NCBI GenBank assembly: GCA_965116695.1
Contig: OZ220706.1
Span: 930,001-994,000 of the forward strand
Direction of reading: 5' to 3'
DNA from: JAJDTT01 sp965116695
Lineage (GTDB): Bacteria > Acidobacteriota > UBA6911 > RPQK01 > JAJDTT01
DNA: 64,000 nucleotides
Position numbers and translations under genes: made by a program. A model generated the notes under the pieces. It saw nothing but the letters and a program-made list of their open reading frames with translations. It had not been told where the DNA came from and did not search any database. The stretch's first letter is position 1, and the number at the start of each line of letters is the position of its first letter. Below, piece after piece: positions 52,258 to 60,736 of the stretch.

Positions 52258-54402
52258 TTATTCCTCCACGGAATCCAACTTCTGCCGGTAGACGGCTTCA
52301 GCCCGCCGGAACTGATCCAGGACTTCGCGCTTCTGAATCGGTTCCTGGAACAATCCCTCGGACAGCGCCCGCTCCCGCAGGTCTCCGATCCAGCGCAAAA
52401 AGTGGGTCACGGCATCGGGATCCGCATACGGCTTGCCCCCCACCGTCAGGTACACGGGCGTGGTATGGGCAAACAGGTCCGTGTTGTTGACCACCAGACG
52501 GTGAGGACCGCCCTGGATCCGCGCAGCCAGCCACCCGCTTCCGGTGATGGGAAGCGAGCCCCGAAAGACCAGATGGTTCCCGTTTCCCGAAGCCTTCACC
52601 GTTCGGACCGGCTTCCCGTTGAAGACCAGCTCGAGTCGATCCATGGGGGCATGGGAATGAGCTTCGACGTGGACCGGAATCCGGCCCGGTCCATCCAGTG
52701 CCAGCTCCGATCCCGGCAGGCGGCCGTCGACCTCGAAGAACAGGAGGGGGCTGTTGGTCACGAAGCTTCGACCCGCCTTGAGCCCCTGAACCCAGGAGTC
52801 ATAGTTGAAGCCGTCTCCCGTATGCACGTAGACGCGGTCGCCGCCGATGACCTTGTGCCGCCGGATGTTGTTGAAGGCGTCGGTGCCCGCCGCGGCCGCC
52901 AACCGGAAACCACAATTCAACAACCGATAGTAGAGGCGCAGGCCGGCGGCGGGGTGCCCGTACCCCAGGATCTCCAGTCCGTCGACGAGGCCCAACGCCG
53001 CGTCCACGGGAACCGCCTTGGCGCTGGACCCGGCCAGATCGTTGGCGTCCGGATTGTGGACCGGATGAACGTAGAAGATCCCGGCCCCCTGTTCCCTCCC
53101 TTTTCGGGCCTGAATGGTGTTGGAGGGATAGTCGAACGCGTGGTCGGTGTTCCGAAACCCGGTGAAGTTGGGCTCCAGGAATGTCTTGAGGTTGAGTGCG
53201 GCAAAGTGACCGTAGAGGGCAGCCCGAACCTCCTCGTTCCAATACAGAATCCGGTCCGCCGTCGATAGTGGATGGAGCGATCCGGTGAAGCGGTTGCGAT
53301 CGAAAGTGATGGAACCCAGCGAGTTGCAGACCAGCAAATTGGAAACGTCCAGGTCCTCGGCCTCCGCCTGCAACAGTGCGTCCTGAGTCAGGACCAGTTG
53401 GTCCAGCGTCTTGTGGACCAGATTGAGGTGGATATGGATGTCTCCCGAATACCATCCTCGAGAGGAACTATCGACCCCCGGCTGAGGGATGACCTCCACC
53501 TGATTGCTTCCCGGCTCCAAGTCCACGTTCATGTTCACGGGAGCGTGTTCGAAACCATGAACCACAAGCAGGCGTGCCGGACCCGACGGCAGGACCAGAG
53601 TGCTGGCTCCCCGGGTATGGAAGTATTGGCGCCCTTCGGTCCAGGTGCTCCGCAGAAAGGTCCCGGCCGGGCCGCGAGCCAAGCGATCGGACCCCGCCAC
53701 GTAGACCCGGGCAGGCAGAAAATCGTCTCGGTCGTGAGTCTTGACTGCCAGATCCAACCGGGCCGACTCACGCCATCGAATCGGTAATGAGAGTTGGGCC
53801 GCCGTCCCTTGAACGTTCAAACGCAGGCCCAGAGATTCGCCGCCCGCTCCCCAGACCCGAAGCTGTATTCCCGTCACCTGTCCCGGAGCCAGAGACGCCT
53901 CGAGAGGCGGAAAATGAAGCGTGTCGCCGTTGGGGGACAGACTCAACTTCACCGGATTCCTGTGGTTGTTGCGGACTAGGAGCAGAACCCGGTTCTCCAG
54001 CCCCAGGGTGAAGACGGGCACCTGGTCGGAAGGGGTCAGGAGCACCTCCGGGTTCAGATCGATTCGAGTTAATTCGGGTGACGTCAGGCGCCAGAGAGCC
54101 TGGCTGACCTGGCCCTGGATCTCGTCCTGAGCGCCGGGAGACCAGGAGCCTCGAACCGTTCTGCGCCGCATGGCCAGGCGCCGGATCGGACGGTAGACAG
54201 CGAGATTCTCGTCGCGAGGAGCATCCTCGTGACGAAGCAGCGCCGTAAAGAACTCGGCGAACTCCCGGAGTGCCGGATGCCGGACCCGCAGGGCATCCAC
54301 CTCATCTTCGCTCAGCCCGTAGGGATTCCAGGCGCGGCCGCCGGCCGCCAGAGAAACCGGGGCCAGGATCGACAAAAGACAGACGATGCGGATGGCTCTC
54401 AT
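52258..54402 (-). CDS. CehA/McbA-family metallohydrolase (PHP-like), exported
   Basis: This 714-aa protein has a signal peptide (MRAIRIVCLLSILAPVSLAA). The middle part contains the PHP-type metal-binding start GWYSGDIHIHLN (D-x-H-x-H), followed by segments with conserved histidines (FYVHPVHNPDAND) and an AAAAGTDAFNN segment, all as in CehA/McbA carbaryl-hydrolase relatives. The first 300 residues are beta-rich and may be carbohydrate- or protein-binding. Some family members hydrolyse carbamate esters; others are uncharacterised. The ATG overlaps the stop of the gene at 54399 (ATGA), so the pair is translationally coupled. It is convergent with the LolA-like gene, only 4 bp apart. Confidence 0.8.
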   Translation of the reverse strand: MRAIRIVCLLSILAPVSLAAGGRAWNPYGLSEDEVDALRVRHPALREFAEFFTALLRHEDAPRDENLAVYRPIRRLAMRRRTVRGSWSPGAQDEIQGQVSQALWRLTSPELTRIDLNPEVLLTPSDQVPVFTLGLENRVLLLVRNNHRNPVKLSLSPNGDTLHFPPLEASLAPGQVTGIQLRVWGAGGESLGLRLNVQGTAAQLSLPIRWRESARLDLAVKTHDRDDFLPARVYVAGSDRLARGPAGTFLRSTWTEGRQYFHTRGASTLVLPSGPARLLVVHGFEHAPVNMNVDLEPGSNQVEVIPQPGVDSSSRGWYSGDIHIHLNLVHKTLDQLVLTQDALLQAEAEDLDVSNLLVCNSLGSITFDRNRFTGSLHPLSTADRILYWNEEVRAALYGHFAALNLKTFLEPNFTGFRNTDHAFDYPSNTIQARKGREQGAGIFYVHPVHNPDANDLAGSSAKAVPVDAALGLVDGLEILGYGHPAAGLRLYYRLLNCGFRLAAAAGTDAFNNIRRHKVIGGDRVYVHTGDGFNYDSWVQGLKAGRSFVTNSPLLFFEVDGRLPGSELALDGPGRIPVHVEAHSHAPMDRLELVFNGKPVRTVKASGNGNHLVFRGSLPITGSGWLAARIQGGPHRLVVNNTDLFAHTTPVYLTVGGKPYADPDAVTHFLRWIGDLRERALSEGLFQEPIQKREVLDQFRRAEAVYRQKLDSVEE

Positions 54403-55064
54403 GGGAGAGCCAGTTCCACGAATACCGTGCGGTTGACGGGAAGATCGACTTGTGTCTCACGCGCCGGCGCGTTTCCATCGGCGGAGCGGACGGAGATCGT
54501 GGCGGGGCCGGCCGGGACCAGCAACTCGAAGAGCCCCTCCGTCCGGAACTCACCCGCATCGTGGCCGTCCGGCGTGTATTCGCGCCCGTCCGCACCGGTC
54601 ACCCGGACCCGGGCGGGCGCCACCCGGTCGTTCGAATCGTGGACCCGCGCGTGCAACCGGGCCGGCGGCAACACACAGAAACGCTGGGTCCAAGACCGGG
54701 TCCGGTCCCCGGAGGTCAGGATCAGGTCGCCATCCCACTCTCCCGCCATCAGCGGAATCAGGACCAGTTCCCCTCCTTCCCCGTTGCCGCCGGCCGAAAC
54801 CCCTTTCCGGAAAGGAACCAGGCCCAGGACGTCGGAACGCGTGGTGATCTCAAGCTCGACCTCCTTCCCGGTCCGGTTTTTAGTCCGTACCGGAACCGGC
54901 GTCATCCGGTTGAAGAGAAGGGTGAGACATTCGGGCCCCTCGACCTGGATCCGGCCGGGCGAAATCTCGACGGCGATGGCGTCACCGGTCTCGGCCTGCA
55001 AAAAAGACACCAGGACCACAACCACCAACCAACCGCCGGTAACCAGGCTCCGCAGAATACTCAT
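54399..55064 (-). CDS. Exported beta-sandwich protein, partner of the CehA-like hydrolase
   Basis: This 221-aa protein has a signal-like hydrophobic segment (LVTGGWLVVVVLVSFLQ). The first half resembles the N-terminal beta-domain of its neighbour (PVRTKNRTGKEVELEI compares with its LLLVRNNHRNPVKLSL). The C-terminal 90 residues (LHARVHDSNDRVAPARVRVT, then GLFELLVPAGPATISVRS) look like a carboxypeptidase-regulatory-like fold. No catalytic residues are recognisable. The four-base overlap with the CehA-like gene suggests a fixed functional partnership. Confidence 0.7.
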   Translation of the reverse strand: MSILRSLVTGGWLVVVVLVSFLQAETGDAIAVEISPGRIQVEGPECLTLLFNRMTPVPVRTKNRTGKEVELEITTRSDVLGLVPFRKGVSAGGNGEGGELVLIPLMAGEWDGDLILTSGDRTRSWTQRFCVLPPARLHARVHDSNDRVAPARVRVTGADGREYTPDGHDAGEFRTEGLFELLVPAGPATISVRSADGNAPARETQVDLPVNRTVFVELALP

Positions 55065-55108
55065 GGGTCTCCCGTCTTAACAGATGCGAACGCGGCACTC
55101 AACCCGCA

Positions 55109-55133
55109 GTAGGGGCGACCCTTGTGCCCCTAC
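55109..55133. repeat. REP-like palindromic repeat, second copy
   Basis: Arms GTAGGGGC and GCCCCTAC flank a 9-nt GACCCTTGT loop. It shares the TAGGGGCG and CTTGTG core with the element at 1488-1513 and lies in the intergenic gap between two divergent genes. Confidence 0.55.
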
Positions 55134-55230
55134 ATGCCGCACCGGCTCGTAGTAGACTGGGCGCCGGCAAGCTGCACCGCGGTTTCCAACGAAATTCGGG
55201 GCCAGTCTGCCGCCCGGGAGCGAACATGGC

Positions 55231-56319
55231 ATGAGTGAAACGATTCCCCGCCCCTTTCCCACCTTCGTGGTGGGAAGCCTCCCCAGGCCTGCATGGATTC
55301 GCGAGCTGATCGAGGACCGGAAGGCGGGACACATCGATGCCGCGGCGGCGGACCGGCTGCTCAACGACGCCATCCCGTCGAATCTGAAGATGCAGGAACG
55401 GGCCGGGCTCGACTACGTCTCCGACGGAGAGTGGCGCCGCGAGAGCTACATGAAGGTCTTCTCCGAGGCGGTCTCCGGTTTCGAAATCGACACCGTCTCG
55501 GCGGGAGCCTCCAATTTCCCGCAACTCAGATATCCGTCGGTGGTCTCGCAGATGCGGGCGCACCGATTCATCGCCGTGGACGAGATCCGCTTCGTCCGTG
55601 AGCACACGGACCGCAGGGTTCTCGCTGCCATTCCTTCCGCGTACACCCTGGGCCGCCGGATGTGGGACCCCCGCTATTCGACCGGGGCATATCCCACCCG
55701 GGAGGCCTTCATGCGCGCCTGCGTTCCCTTCCTGCGCCGTGAGATCCGGGAACTCGTGGCCATCGGCGTCGATGCCATTCAGCTGGACGACCCGTGGCTG
55801 GCGCTGCTGGTGGATCCCGACTATCGGGCGCGTGAAGACATCGTCGATCTCGAGCAGGAGATCTCCCTTTGCGTCGAGTGTTTCAACGCGACGGTCAGTG
55901 GATTCGAGGGCGCCTTCATCAGCGTCCATCTCTGCCACGCTCATTTCAACCGCGCCCACTCCACCCGCGGTCCGTACCACCTCATCATGGACGCGCTGGG
56001 GGAGATGAACGTGGATCGAATCGCCATGGAGTTCGCCACCCCGGATGCCGGAGGCGTCGAGAGCCTCAGGCGATTCCCCCCGGACAAGATCCTGGGACTG
56101 GGGGTGATCGACCACACCGACCGGCATGTGGAGACACCCGAGGAAGTGGTGGGCCGGGTCGAGCAGGCCATGGAGTTTGTCCCGCCGGAACGGATCACCC
56201 TGAATCCCGACTGTGGATTTGCCCCCTCCAGTCTCAATCCCATGGACCTGGACGAGGCCTACCTGAAGCTCAAGGCCATGTGCCGCGGAGCACGGATGCT
56301 GCGCCAACGATACGGCTGA
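55231..56319 (+). CDS. MetE C-terminal-like cobalamin-independent methyltransferase
   Basis: This 362-aa protein corresponds to the C-terminal catalytic half of cobalamin-independent methionine synthase. It opens with FVVGSLPRPAWIRELIEDRK. The Zn-binding residues are in their family positions: H233 and C235 in SVHLCHAH, E267 in AMEFATP, and C328 in LNPDCGFAPSS. Short stand-alone MetE-like proteins such as this transfer methyl groups between corrinoids or other donors and thiols; they are not necessarily methionine synthases. It is 22 bp upstream of the MeaB gene in the same direction. Confidence 0.85.
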   Translation: MSETIPRPFPTFVVGSLPRPAWIRELIEDRKAGHIDAAAADRLLNDAIPSNLKMQERAGLDYVSDGEWRRESYMKVFSEAVSGFEIDTVSAGASNFPQLRYPSVVSQMRAHRFIAVDEIRFVREHTDRRVLAAIPSAYTLGRRMWDPRYSTGAYPTREAFMRACVPFLRREIRELVAIGVDAIQLDDPWLALLVDPDYRAREDIVDLEQEISLCVECFNATVSGFEGAFISVHLCHAHFNRAHSTRGPYHLIMDALGEMNVDRIAMEFATPDAGGVESLRRFPPDKILGLGVIDHTDRHVETPEEVVGRVEQAMEFVPPERITLNPDCGFAPSSLNPMDLDEAYLKLKAMCRGARMLRQRYG

Positions 56320-56341
56320 GTCGTCGCCGCGGATCAAGAAG

Positions 56342-57301
56342 GTGAACGACCTGGAACGACTGGACGAGATCCGGGGCATCTGCCGCGGTGACGTACGCCA
56401 ACTCGCCCGCATCCTCTCCGAAGTCGAGAATTCTCCCACGGATGCGACCCGAAGCCTGCTCAAGGCCCTCTTTCCCATGACCGGCGGCTCCTGGGTGACG
56501 GGAATCACCGGGAGTCCCGGCTCCGGGAAGAGCACGCTGGTGGAGTCGCTGGCCCGTCACTACCGCGGAGCCGGCGAGAAGGTGGGGATCGTGGCCGTGG
56601 ACCCGACGTCGCCCTTCTCGGGAGGCGCCCTGTTGGGGGATCGGGTTCGAATGCAGAATCTGTTCACCGACCCGGGGGTCTTCATCCGCAGCATGGCCAC
56701 CCGGGGACGCTTGGGAGGACTCTCCAGCGCCGTGGACGACGCCCTGCTGGTGCTGGCCGCCGGGGGCTTCAAGCGGCTGATGGTGGAGACGGTGGGGGTT
56801 GGCCAGGACGAGGTCGACGTGGTGCGGACCGCCGATGTGGTGCTGGTCCTTCTGGTCCCGGGAATGGGAGACGAGATCCAGAGCATCAAGGCCGGAATCA
56901 TGGAGATCGGAGACATCTTCGTCATCAACAAGGCGGATCGCCCCGAAGCCATGAAGACGGAGCGGGAACTGCGCGCCGTCCTCTCCCTGGCGGCGCGCGA
57001 CGACGGTTGGGACCCTCCCATCATTCAGACCGTGGCCACACGGGACCAGGGAATCGAAGAGGTGGCCGAAGCCGTGGAAGCGTACCGGCGATTCACCAGC
57101 CGCGAGACGGCCTCCCGGAGACGGCTCTTCCTCTACCGGCAGAAGGTGCTCGAGGTGATCCGGGACCGAGTGGCCGAGCGAGTCGTGGACGACCTGGGAC
57201 CGGAAGAACTGGATCGCTGGGCGCGGCAAATGGCCAATCGGGAGGTGGACCCCTATACTCTGGTGGATCGCATCTTTGAGCGATCGGGATCGAGGCCCTG
57301 A
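56342..57301 (+). CDS. meaB: MeaB-type G3E GTPase, methylmalonyl-CoA mutase chaperone
   Basis: This 319-aa protein has a GTG start. The P-loop is GSPGSGKST at residues 57-65. VDPTSPFSGGALLGDRVRMQ and VETVGVGQDEVDVV are signatures of MeaB/ArgK, and VINKADRPEA carries the NKxD guanine-specificity motif. MeaB protects and reloads the adenosylcobalamin of methylmalonyl-CoA mutase. The mutase genes themselves are not in the window, but the epimerase of the same pathway follows by 2 bp. Confidence 0.92.
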   Translation: MNDLERLDEIRGICRGDVRQLARILSEVENSPTDATRSLLKALFPMTGGSWVTGITGSPGSGKSTLVESLARHYRGAGEKVGIVAVDPTSPFSGGALLGDRVRMQNLFTDPGVFIRSMATRGRLGGLSSAVDDALLVLAAGGFKRLMVETVGVGQDEVDVVRTADVVLVLLVPGMGDEIQSIKAGIMEIGDIFVINKADRPEAMKTERELRAVLSLAARDDGWDPPIIQTVATRDQGIEEVAEAVEAYRRFTSRETASRRRLFLYRQKVLEVIRDRVAERVVDDLGPEELDRWARQMANREVDPYTLVDRIFERSGSRP

Positions 57302-57303
57302 CA

Positions 57304-57717
57304 GTGATTCGAAGACTGGCCCATGTGGGAATCGCCACCCGCTCCCTGGAGTCGCTCTCCCGCCTTTACGAAGACCTCGGTTTGGAGGTGGAATCCACCG
57401 AGACCGTCGCGGACCAGAAAGTCCGGACAGCGATCCTGCCAGTGGGGGATACGGCCGTGGAATTGCTGGAGGGGACCGAACCCGACTCGGTCATCTCCCG
57501 CTTCGTGGAGAAACGGGGAGAAGGCATCCACCACATCGCCTTCGAAGTCGACGATCTCCGGGAGGATCTGAGACGCTTGAGGGAACGGAACGTGGACCTG
57601 ATCGACGAGGTTCCGCGTCCCGGAGCCGAAGGCCGCCTCATCGCCTTTATCCATCCGCGCAGCACCGGCGGAGTGCTGGTGGAACTGACCCAAGCCCCCG
57701 TCCAGCCGAAGGAATGA
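57304..57717 (+). CDS. mce: Methylmalonyl-CoA epimerase
   Basis: This 137-aa protein of the vicinal-oxygen-chelate fold converts (S)- to (R)-methylmalonyl-CoA in the propionate pathway. Metal ligands fit LAHVGIA (H7), GIHHIAFEV (H76/H77) and GGVLVELTQ (E127). Length is normal. It begins with GTG two bases after the meaB stop and ends in an ATGA overlap with the MBL-fold gene, so meaB, mce and that hydrolase are one transcript. Confidence 0.92.
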   Translation: MIRRLAHVGIATRSLESLSRLYEDLGLEVESTETVADQKVRTAILPVGDTAVELLEGTEPDSVISRFVEKRGEGIHHIAFEVDDLREDLRRLRERNVDLIDEVPRPGAEGRLIAFIHPRSTGGVLVELTQAPVQPKE

Positions 57718-58556
57718 GGCTGGGAAGGTTCCAACTCAACCACATTTCCGACGGCTCCATCCGCCTGGACGGAGGCGCCGTATTCGGGATCGTGCCCAGA
57801 GTCCTCTGGGAACGGAAGCTGCGCCCGGACGACCGCAACCGGGTTCGCCTGGGACTCAACTGCCTCCTCATTCGCACCCCGCATGAAGCCATTCTGGTGG
57901 ACACCGGCGCCGGCCGGAAATACTCCCTCAAGGAGCAGGACATTTACGGCGTCGGCGAGGAGCCGGACGTTGTCGCCCGGTTGGCCCGCCTTGGCATGGA
58001 GCCCGGAGACGTCGACCTGGTGATCAACACCCATCTTCATTTCGACCATTGTGGAGGCAACACCCGCTGGGAGGGTGGGGCGGTGGTCCCCAACTTCCCC
58101 AACGCCATCTACATCGTGGCGCGGGAAGACTACGGGACTGCAACCGGCCGGAACGAGAGGACGGCGGTCTCCTACCGGTCCGAGAACTGGCTGCCGCTCC
58201 AGGAGGCCAATCAACTCCGGCTGGTCGAAGGCGAGCAGGAGATCGTCCCGGGCGTATCGCTGGTCCACACCCCCGGCCACACGCCCGGCCATCACTCGGT
58301 CAAGGTCCGGTCCGGAGGCGAGACCGTCTTCTTCCTGGGGGACCTCTGCGCCACCACGGCTCACGTGCCGCTCCCCTGGATCATGGGCTACGATCTCTTC
58401 CCGTTGACGACTCTGGAAACGAGAAAACGGATTTACGCCAGGGCGGCGGCGGAGAAGTGGCTCCTGCTCTTCGACCATGACCCGGACGTGGTGGCCGGCG
58501 TCATGAGCCGCCAAAAGGGCCGGTATGTCGTCGAGCCGGTCCCGTGGGAGGACTGA
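57714..58556 (+). CDS. MBL-fold metallo-hydrolase
   Basis: This 280-aa protein has the metallo-beta-lactamase superfamily motif HLHFDH at residues 107-112 and further ligands in HTPGHTPGHH, FLGDLCATTAH and LLFDHDPD. That gives a complete two-metal site. Closest in style to quorum-quenching lactonase/hydroxyacylglutathione-like hydrolases without a signal peptide. The start overlaps the epimerase stop (ATGA). Its position suggests hydrolysis of a thioester or lactone connected with the propionate genes, but that is inference. Confidence 0.88.
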   Translation: MRLGRFQLNHISDGSIRLDGGAVFGIVPRVLWERKLRPDDRNRVRLGLNCLLIRTPHEAILVDTGAGRKYSLKEQDIYGVGEEPDVVARLARLGMEPGDVDLVINTHLHFDHCGGNTRWEGGAVVPNFPNAIYIVAREDYGTATGRNERTAVSYRSENWLPLQEANQLRLVEGEQEIVPGVSLVHTPGHTPGHHSVKVRSGGETVFFLGDLCATTAHVPLPWIMGYDLFPLTTLETRKRIYARAAAEKWLLLFDHDPDVVAGVMSRQKGRYVVEPVPWED

Positions 58557-58749
58557 GTACGCCCAGCAGTGGGGATACGCGGCCGGGTTGGCGGCAACTG
58601 TCGCCTTTCGCGGAACCCCCAAGTCCGCCACCGACAGCATATTCCAAAAAAAGATATTCTCTTGAACCCTGCCTCCAAAAAACGGCCCAAATATACAGGA
58701 AATGCGCCCGAATCCTCAAGATTCGTCGTGTGAATCGCTTCCTGAATGT

Positions 58750-58788
58750 CCCCGGTTGGCGGAATTGGCAGACGCGCTAGACCTAAAA
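58750..58788 (+). tRNA. tRNA-Leu 5' half (truncated or split in the anticodon loop)
   Basis: The sequence TGGCGGAATTGGCAGACGCG at 58757-58776 is the T8, D-arm and following bases of bacterial tRNA-Leu; GCTAGAC next is the 5' anticodon stem. An anticodon-loop-like CCTAAAA follows (58782-58788; UAA would be Leu), with C instead of U at position 33. Then the similarity stops: there is no matching 3' anticodon stem, variable arm, T-arm or acceptor 3' strand in the next 5.2 kb. The stop codon of the adjacent minus-strand gene lies inside this fragment, at 58783-58785. Confidence 0.6.
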
Positions 58789-59397
58789 CCCCATTTCCTT
58801 AAGCTTTTTGAGGCCGAGTTTTTCCAGATCCAGATTGGGGAGTGTTTTTTCGAGAGGAATGGGGCGTTCTAGTTGATACTGCCTCAGTAACATGTCTAGA
58901 GCTACACCGATGTGGCGTGCGGCATCTATCACTTGCTGGACCAATTCATCAAGGGGCTGCTCATTACCTCCGAACCGCGCAAGGCGCACGAGATTCGGGA
59001 TTCGATTGACGGCACTGATCAAAGCGTAAGCCTTTCGGGGACCCAAGGCACCTAGTTTTGGAAGCACAGCTTCAAGAACGCTTGTGCTGGTGGCCGTCTG
59101 TTCTAGGAAGAATATAAGGCTGGGGCGTTTTACCTCCGGCAGCACCAAAACCAAATCGACCAATTTGCTTTGGAGATCCGCACACAGAAGCGCAGCGAGC
59201 GACTCTTCGTCGGCGCGGCGTTCAAGGTCCTGAAGCTCGCGAGCATTGGCCATCGTGAGCCGAGCCGCACGTCCCGCCGCATAAATCGCAGCCCCTGCCG
59301 CTATCCCAGCCGGGAGCAGCAACTGCAAGAGGGCCAATCCTGTTTCAACGATCAGTGCCTCAGAAGATGAAGTAGCCAGGAAATACCAAGCGCTCAT
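58783..59397 (-). CDS. Hypothetical protein with one N-terminal membrane segment (island gene)
   Basis: This 204-aa protein starts MSAWYFLATSSSEALIVETG; a long hydrophobic segment follows (LALLQLLLPAGIAAGAAIYA), then a soluble, helical C-terminal part rich in Leu and Glu. No family is recognised. Its stop codon (TAG on the minus strand) is supplied by the tRNA-like sequence, so the reading frame ends exactly at the junction; the original C-terminus may have been cut. It is the only island gene on the minus strand. The start is uncertain: no ribosome-binding site is visible and the frame stays open to 59493. Confidence 0.5.
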   Translation of the reverse strand: MSAWYFLATSSSEALIVETGLALLQLLLPAGIAAGAAIYAAGRAARLTMANARELQDLERRADEESLAALLCADLQSKLVDLVLVLPEVKRPSLIFFLEQTATSTSVLEAVLPKLGALGPRKAYALISAVNRIPNLVRLARFGGNEQPLDELVQQVIDAARHIGVALDMLLRQYQLERPIPLEKTLPNLDLEKLGLKKLKEMGF

Positions 59398-59507
59398 TGG
59401 CAGGAATTGTATCTGGCCAGCATGACCACTCTGGACCCGTACTGACCTAAAGCCCCGCCGCGCTGCCGCAGAATCTCTCCCGAATCCGGACAATTTCCAA
59501 GCGAATG

Positions 59508-59524
59508 TTGAATAGATAGGGGTA
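59508..59524 (+). repeat. 17-bp direct repeat, copy 1, upstream of a small island gene
   Basis: TTGAATAGATAGGGGTA occurs here 13 bp before the ATG at 59538 and again, base for base, at 60308-60324 before the gene at 60362. Exact repetition at the same kind of location suggests a shared promoter or regulator site. Confidence 0.6.
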
Positions 59525-59537
59525 AGGAGGATCTTCG

Positions 59538-59792
59538 ATGACGGAAAAGACGGTGCAAATCGACGTGACGGAGGGACCGGGAATCAAGTGGCAGGTGAGG
59601 GTGTCCGCCTCTTGCTGGGAGCGCTTCGAGGCGGCGGCGCGCCTCATCGACCACGGTTCCAGGGAGCGGGCGTTCTGCCGGGGATTCGAGCTGCTGGTCG
59701 AGCTGCTGGAGGAGGAGGCGTCCCGGAACGAGCGGCAAGGGTCCGAACCTGACGCCGCCGCGACGAAAGAAATGGACGACCTGCCCGGCTGA
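59538..59792 (+). CDS. Small island protein, 84 aa, unknown
   Basis: The protein begins MTEKTVQIDVTEGPGIKWQV and has a helical middle (CWERFEAAARLIDHG, FCRGFELLVELLEEEASR) and an acidic tail. The layout (short strand, then two helices) could be a small DNA-binding or regulatory protein, but no family is recognised. A good ribosome-binding site (AAGGAGG) lies 7 nt before the ATG, and the 17-bp repeat precedes it, both supporting a real gene. Confidence 0.6.
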   Translation: MTEKTVQIDVTEGPGIKWQVRVSASCWERFEAAARLIDHGSRERAFCRGFELLVELLEEEASRNERQGSEPDAAATKEMDDLPG

Positions 59793-59935
59793 CGCCAAAG
59801 ACAGCCGGAATCGACCTGGATTCATACAGGAACAGCAAACTTGGCCGACTTCCAAGAACTCGCGCTTTCCTTAGTGTAGTTATTACCGCAGGCTGGAACC
59901 GGGCAGCGCCGTTTTGCTGCAATGGCGTTCATGGT

Positions 59936-59951
59936 GTTGTCAGTAGACAAC
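59936..59951. promoter_or_regulatory. Palindrome, possible operator
   Basis: Perfect arms GTTGTC and GACAAC are separated by AGTA. Short palindromes like this in phage control regions are often repressor sites; no repressor gene is identified here. Confidence 0.3.
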
Positions 59952-60307
59952 GTGCTCGGAGGCGCTGCTGGTGGAGTCCGGCGCTACTCTCCATCAAGAC
60001 CACGGTTCAGCATTGGAGAAGAGCGGGTACGCATTCCCGTGTTGGGGTGCTGGATCGCCTACGCCGTACAGTGGGGGTCCCGGCAAGCGGCGGCATAGGG
60101 TAAAAAGGCCCTGGGCTAGGCTGGGCGGGTTGATCGGAACTCGATGCCCGATCATTCGCGGAACCGCTCCGATTGGGCGCGTTCTTGTCTGTTCCGAAGG
60201 GGTCCGCGTCACAGCGAAACCGTCGGGCAGTCCGGGGGTAAAGAGCCCGGACTGTCTGAACGCTCTGCTAATCCACATCACCGATCCGGAAAAGAGGTTG
60301 ATCAACC

Positions 60308-60324
60308 TTGAATAGATAGGGGTA
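60308..60324 (+). repeat. 17-bp direct repeat, copy 2
   Basis: Identical to 59508-59524. It lies 37 bp before the ATG at 60362. The preceding TTGATCAA (60298-60305) is palindromic and could be part of a promoter. Confidence 0.6.
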
Positions 60325-60361
60325 GAGTAATTCTGCTCCATGAGGAATAGGAGGAACGGAG

Positions 60362-60589
60362 ATGGAGAAGAACCTGTTGGTATGGGTAGAGAGAAAGGTC
60401 TTGGACGCTGCGCGGAAGATGGCTCATGAATCCTACGTTGCGGGACTCGCAAATGGTCGTGAATCGCAGCGGAACGGCGACGACATCATCACGTTCGGGC
60501 AAACCCTCATCGCCAACGAGTTCGATGAGATGTTCTACCGCGTCTTGGACGGGCAAGACCCCTTCACCGGGGAGCCGACTAAGGATTGA
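60362..60589 (+). CDS. Small island protein, 75 aa, unknown
   Basis: The protein begins MEKNLLVWVERKVLDAARKM and ends in a mostly acidic segment (ANEFDEMFYRVLDGQDPFTG). It is probably helical, with no family recognised. AGGAGG lies 9 nt before the ATG and the 17-bp repeat lies upstream, as for the gene at 59538, so both may be expressed together from similar promoters. Confidence 0.6.
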   Translation: MEKNLLVWVERKVLDAARKMAHESYVAGLANGRESQRNGDDIITFGQTLIANEFDEMFYRVLDGQDPFTGEPTKD

Positions 60590-60736
60590 GTTTCCTCCCG
60601 TTCGGGGGGATTAGCAGGGGAGGGGAGTTTCCTAGCCACGGCCCGATCTGCCACGCCACGCCAGAGGAAATCGATCGGCAGGCTTTGCCCCTCCCCCACT
60701 TCCATCACTCACTTCCATCACTTCCACATACAAAGC

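Larger units (their letters stand above)
59793..60361. other. Gap between small island genes
   Basis: About 570 bp. One ORF of 114 codons (59971-60315) is open but has no ribosome-binding site or domain. The region holds a palindrome (59936-59951) and the second 17-bp repeat (60308-60324); otherwise nothing recognisable. Confidence 0.5.

Noticed and set aside
59971..60315. 114-codon ORF in the island
   Set aside because: No ribosome-binding site, no domain, unlike codon use of the neighbouring phage genes.
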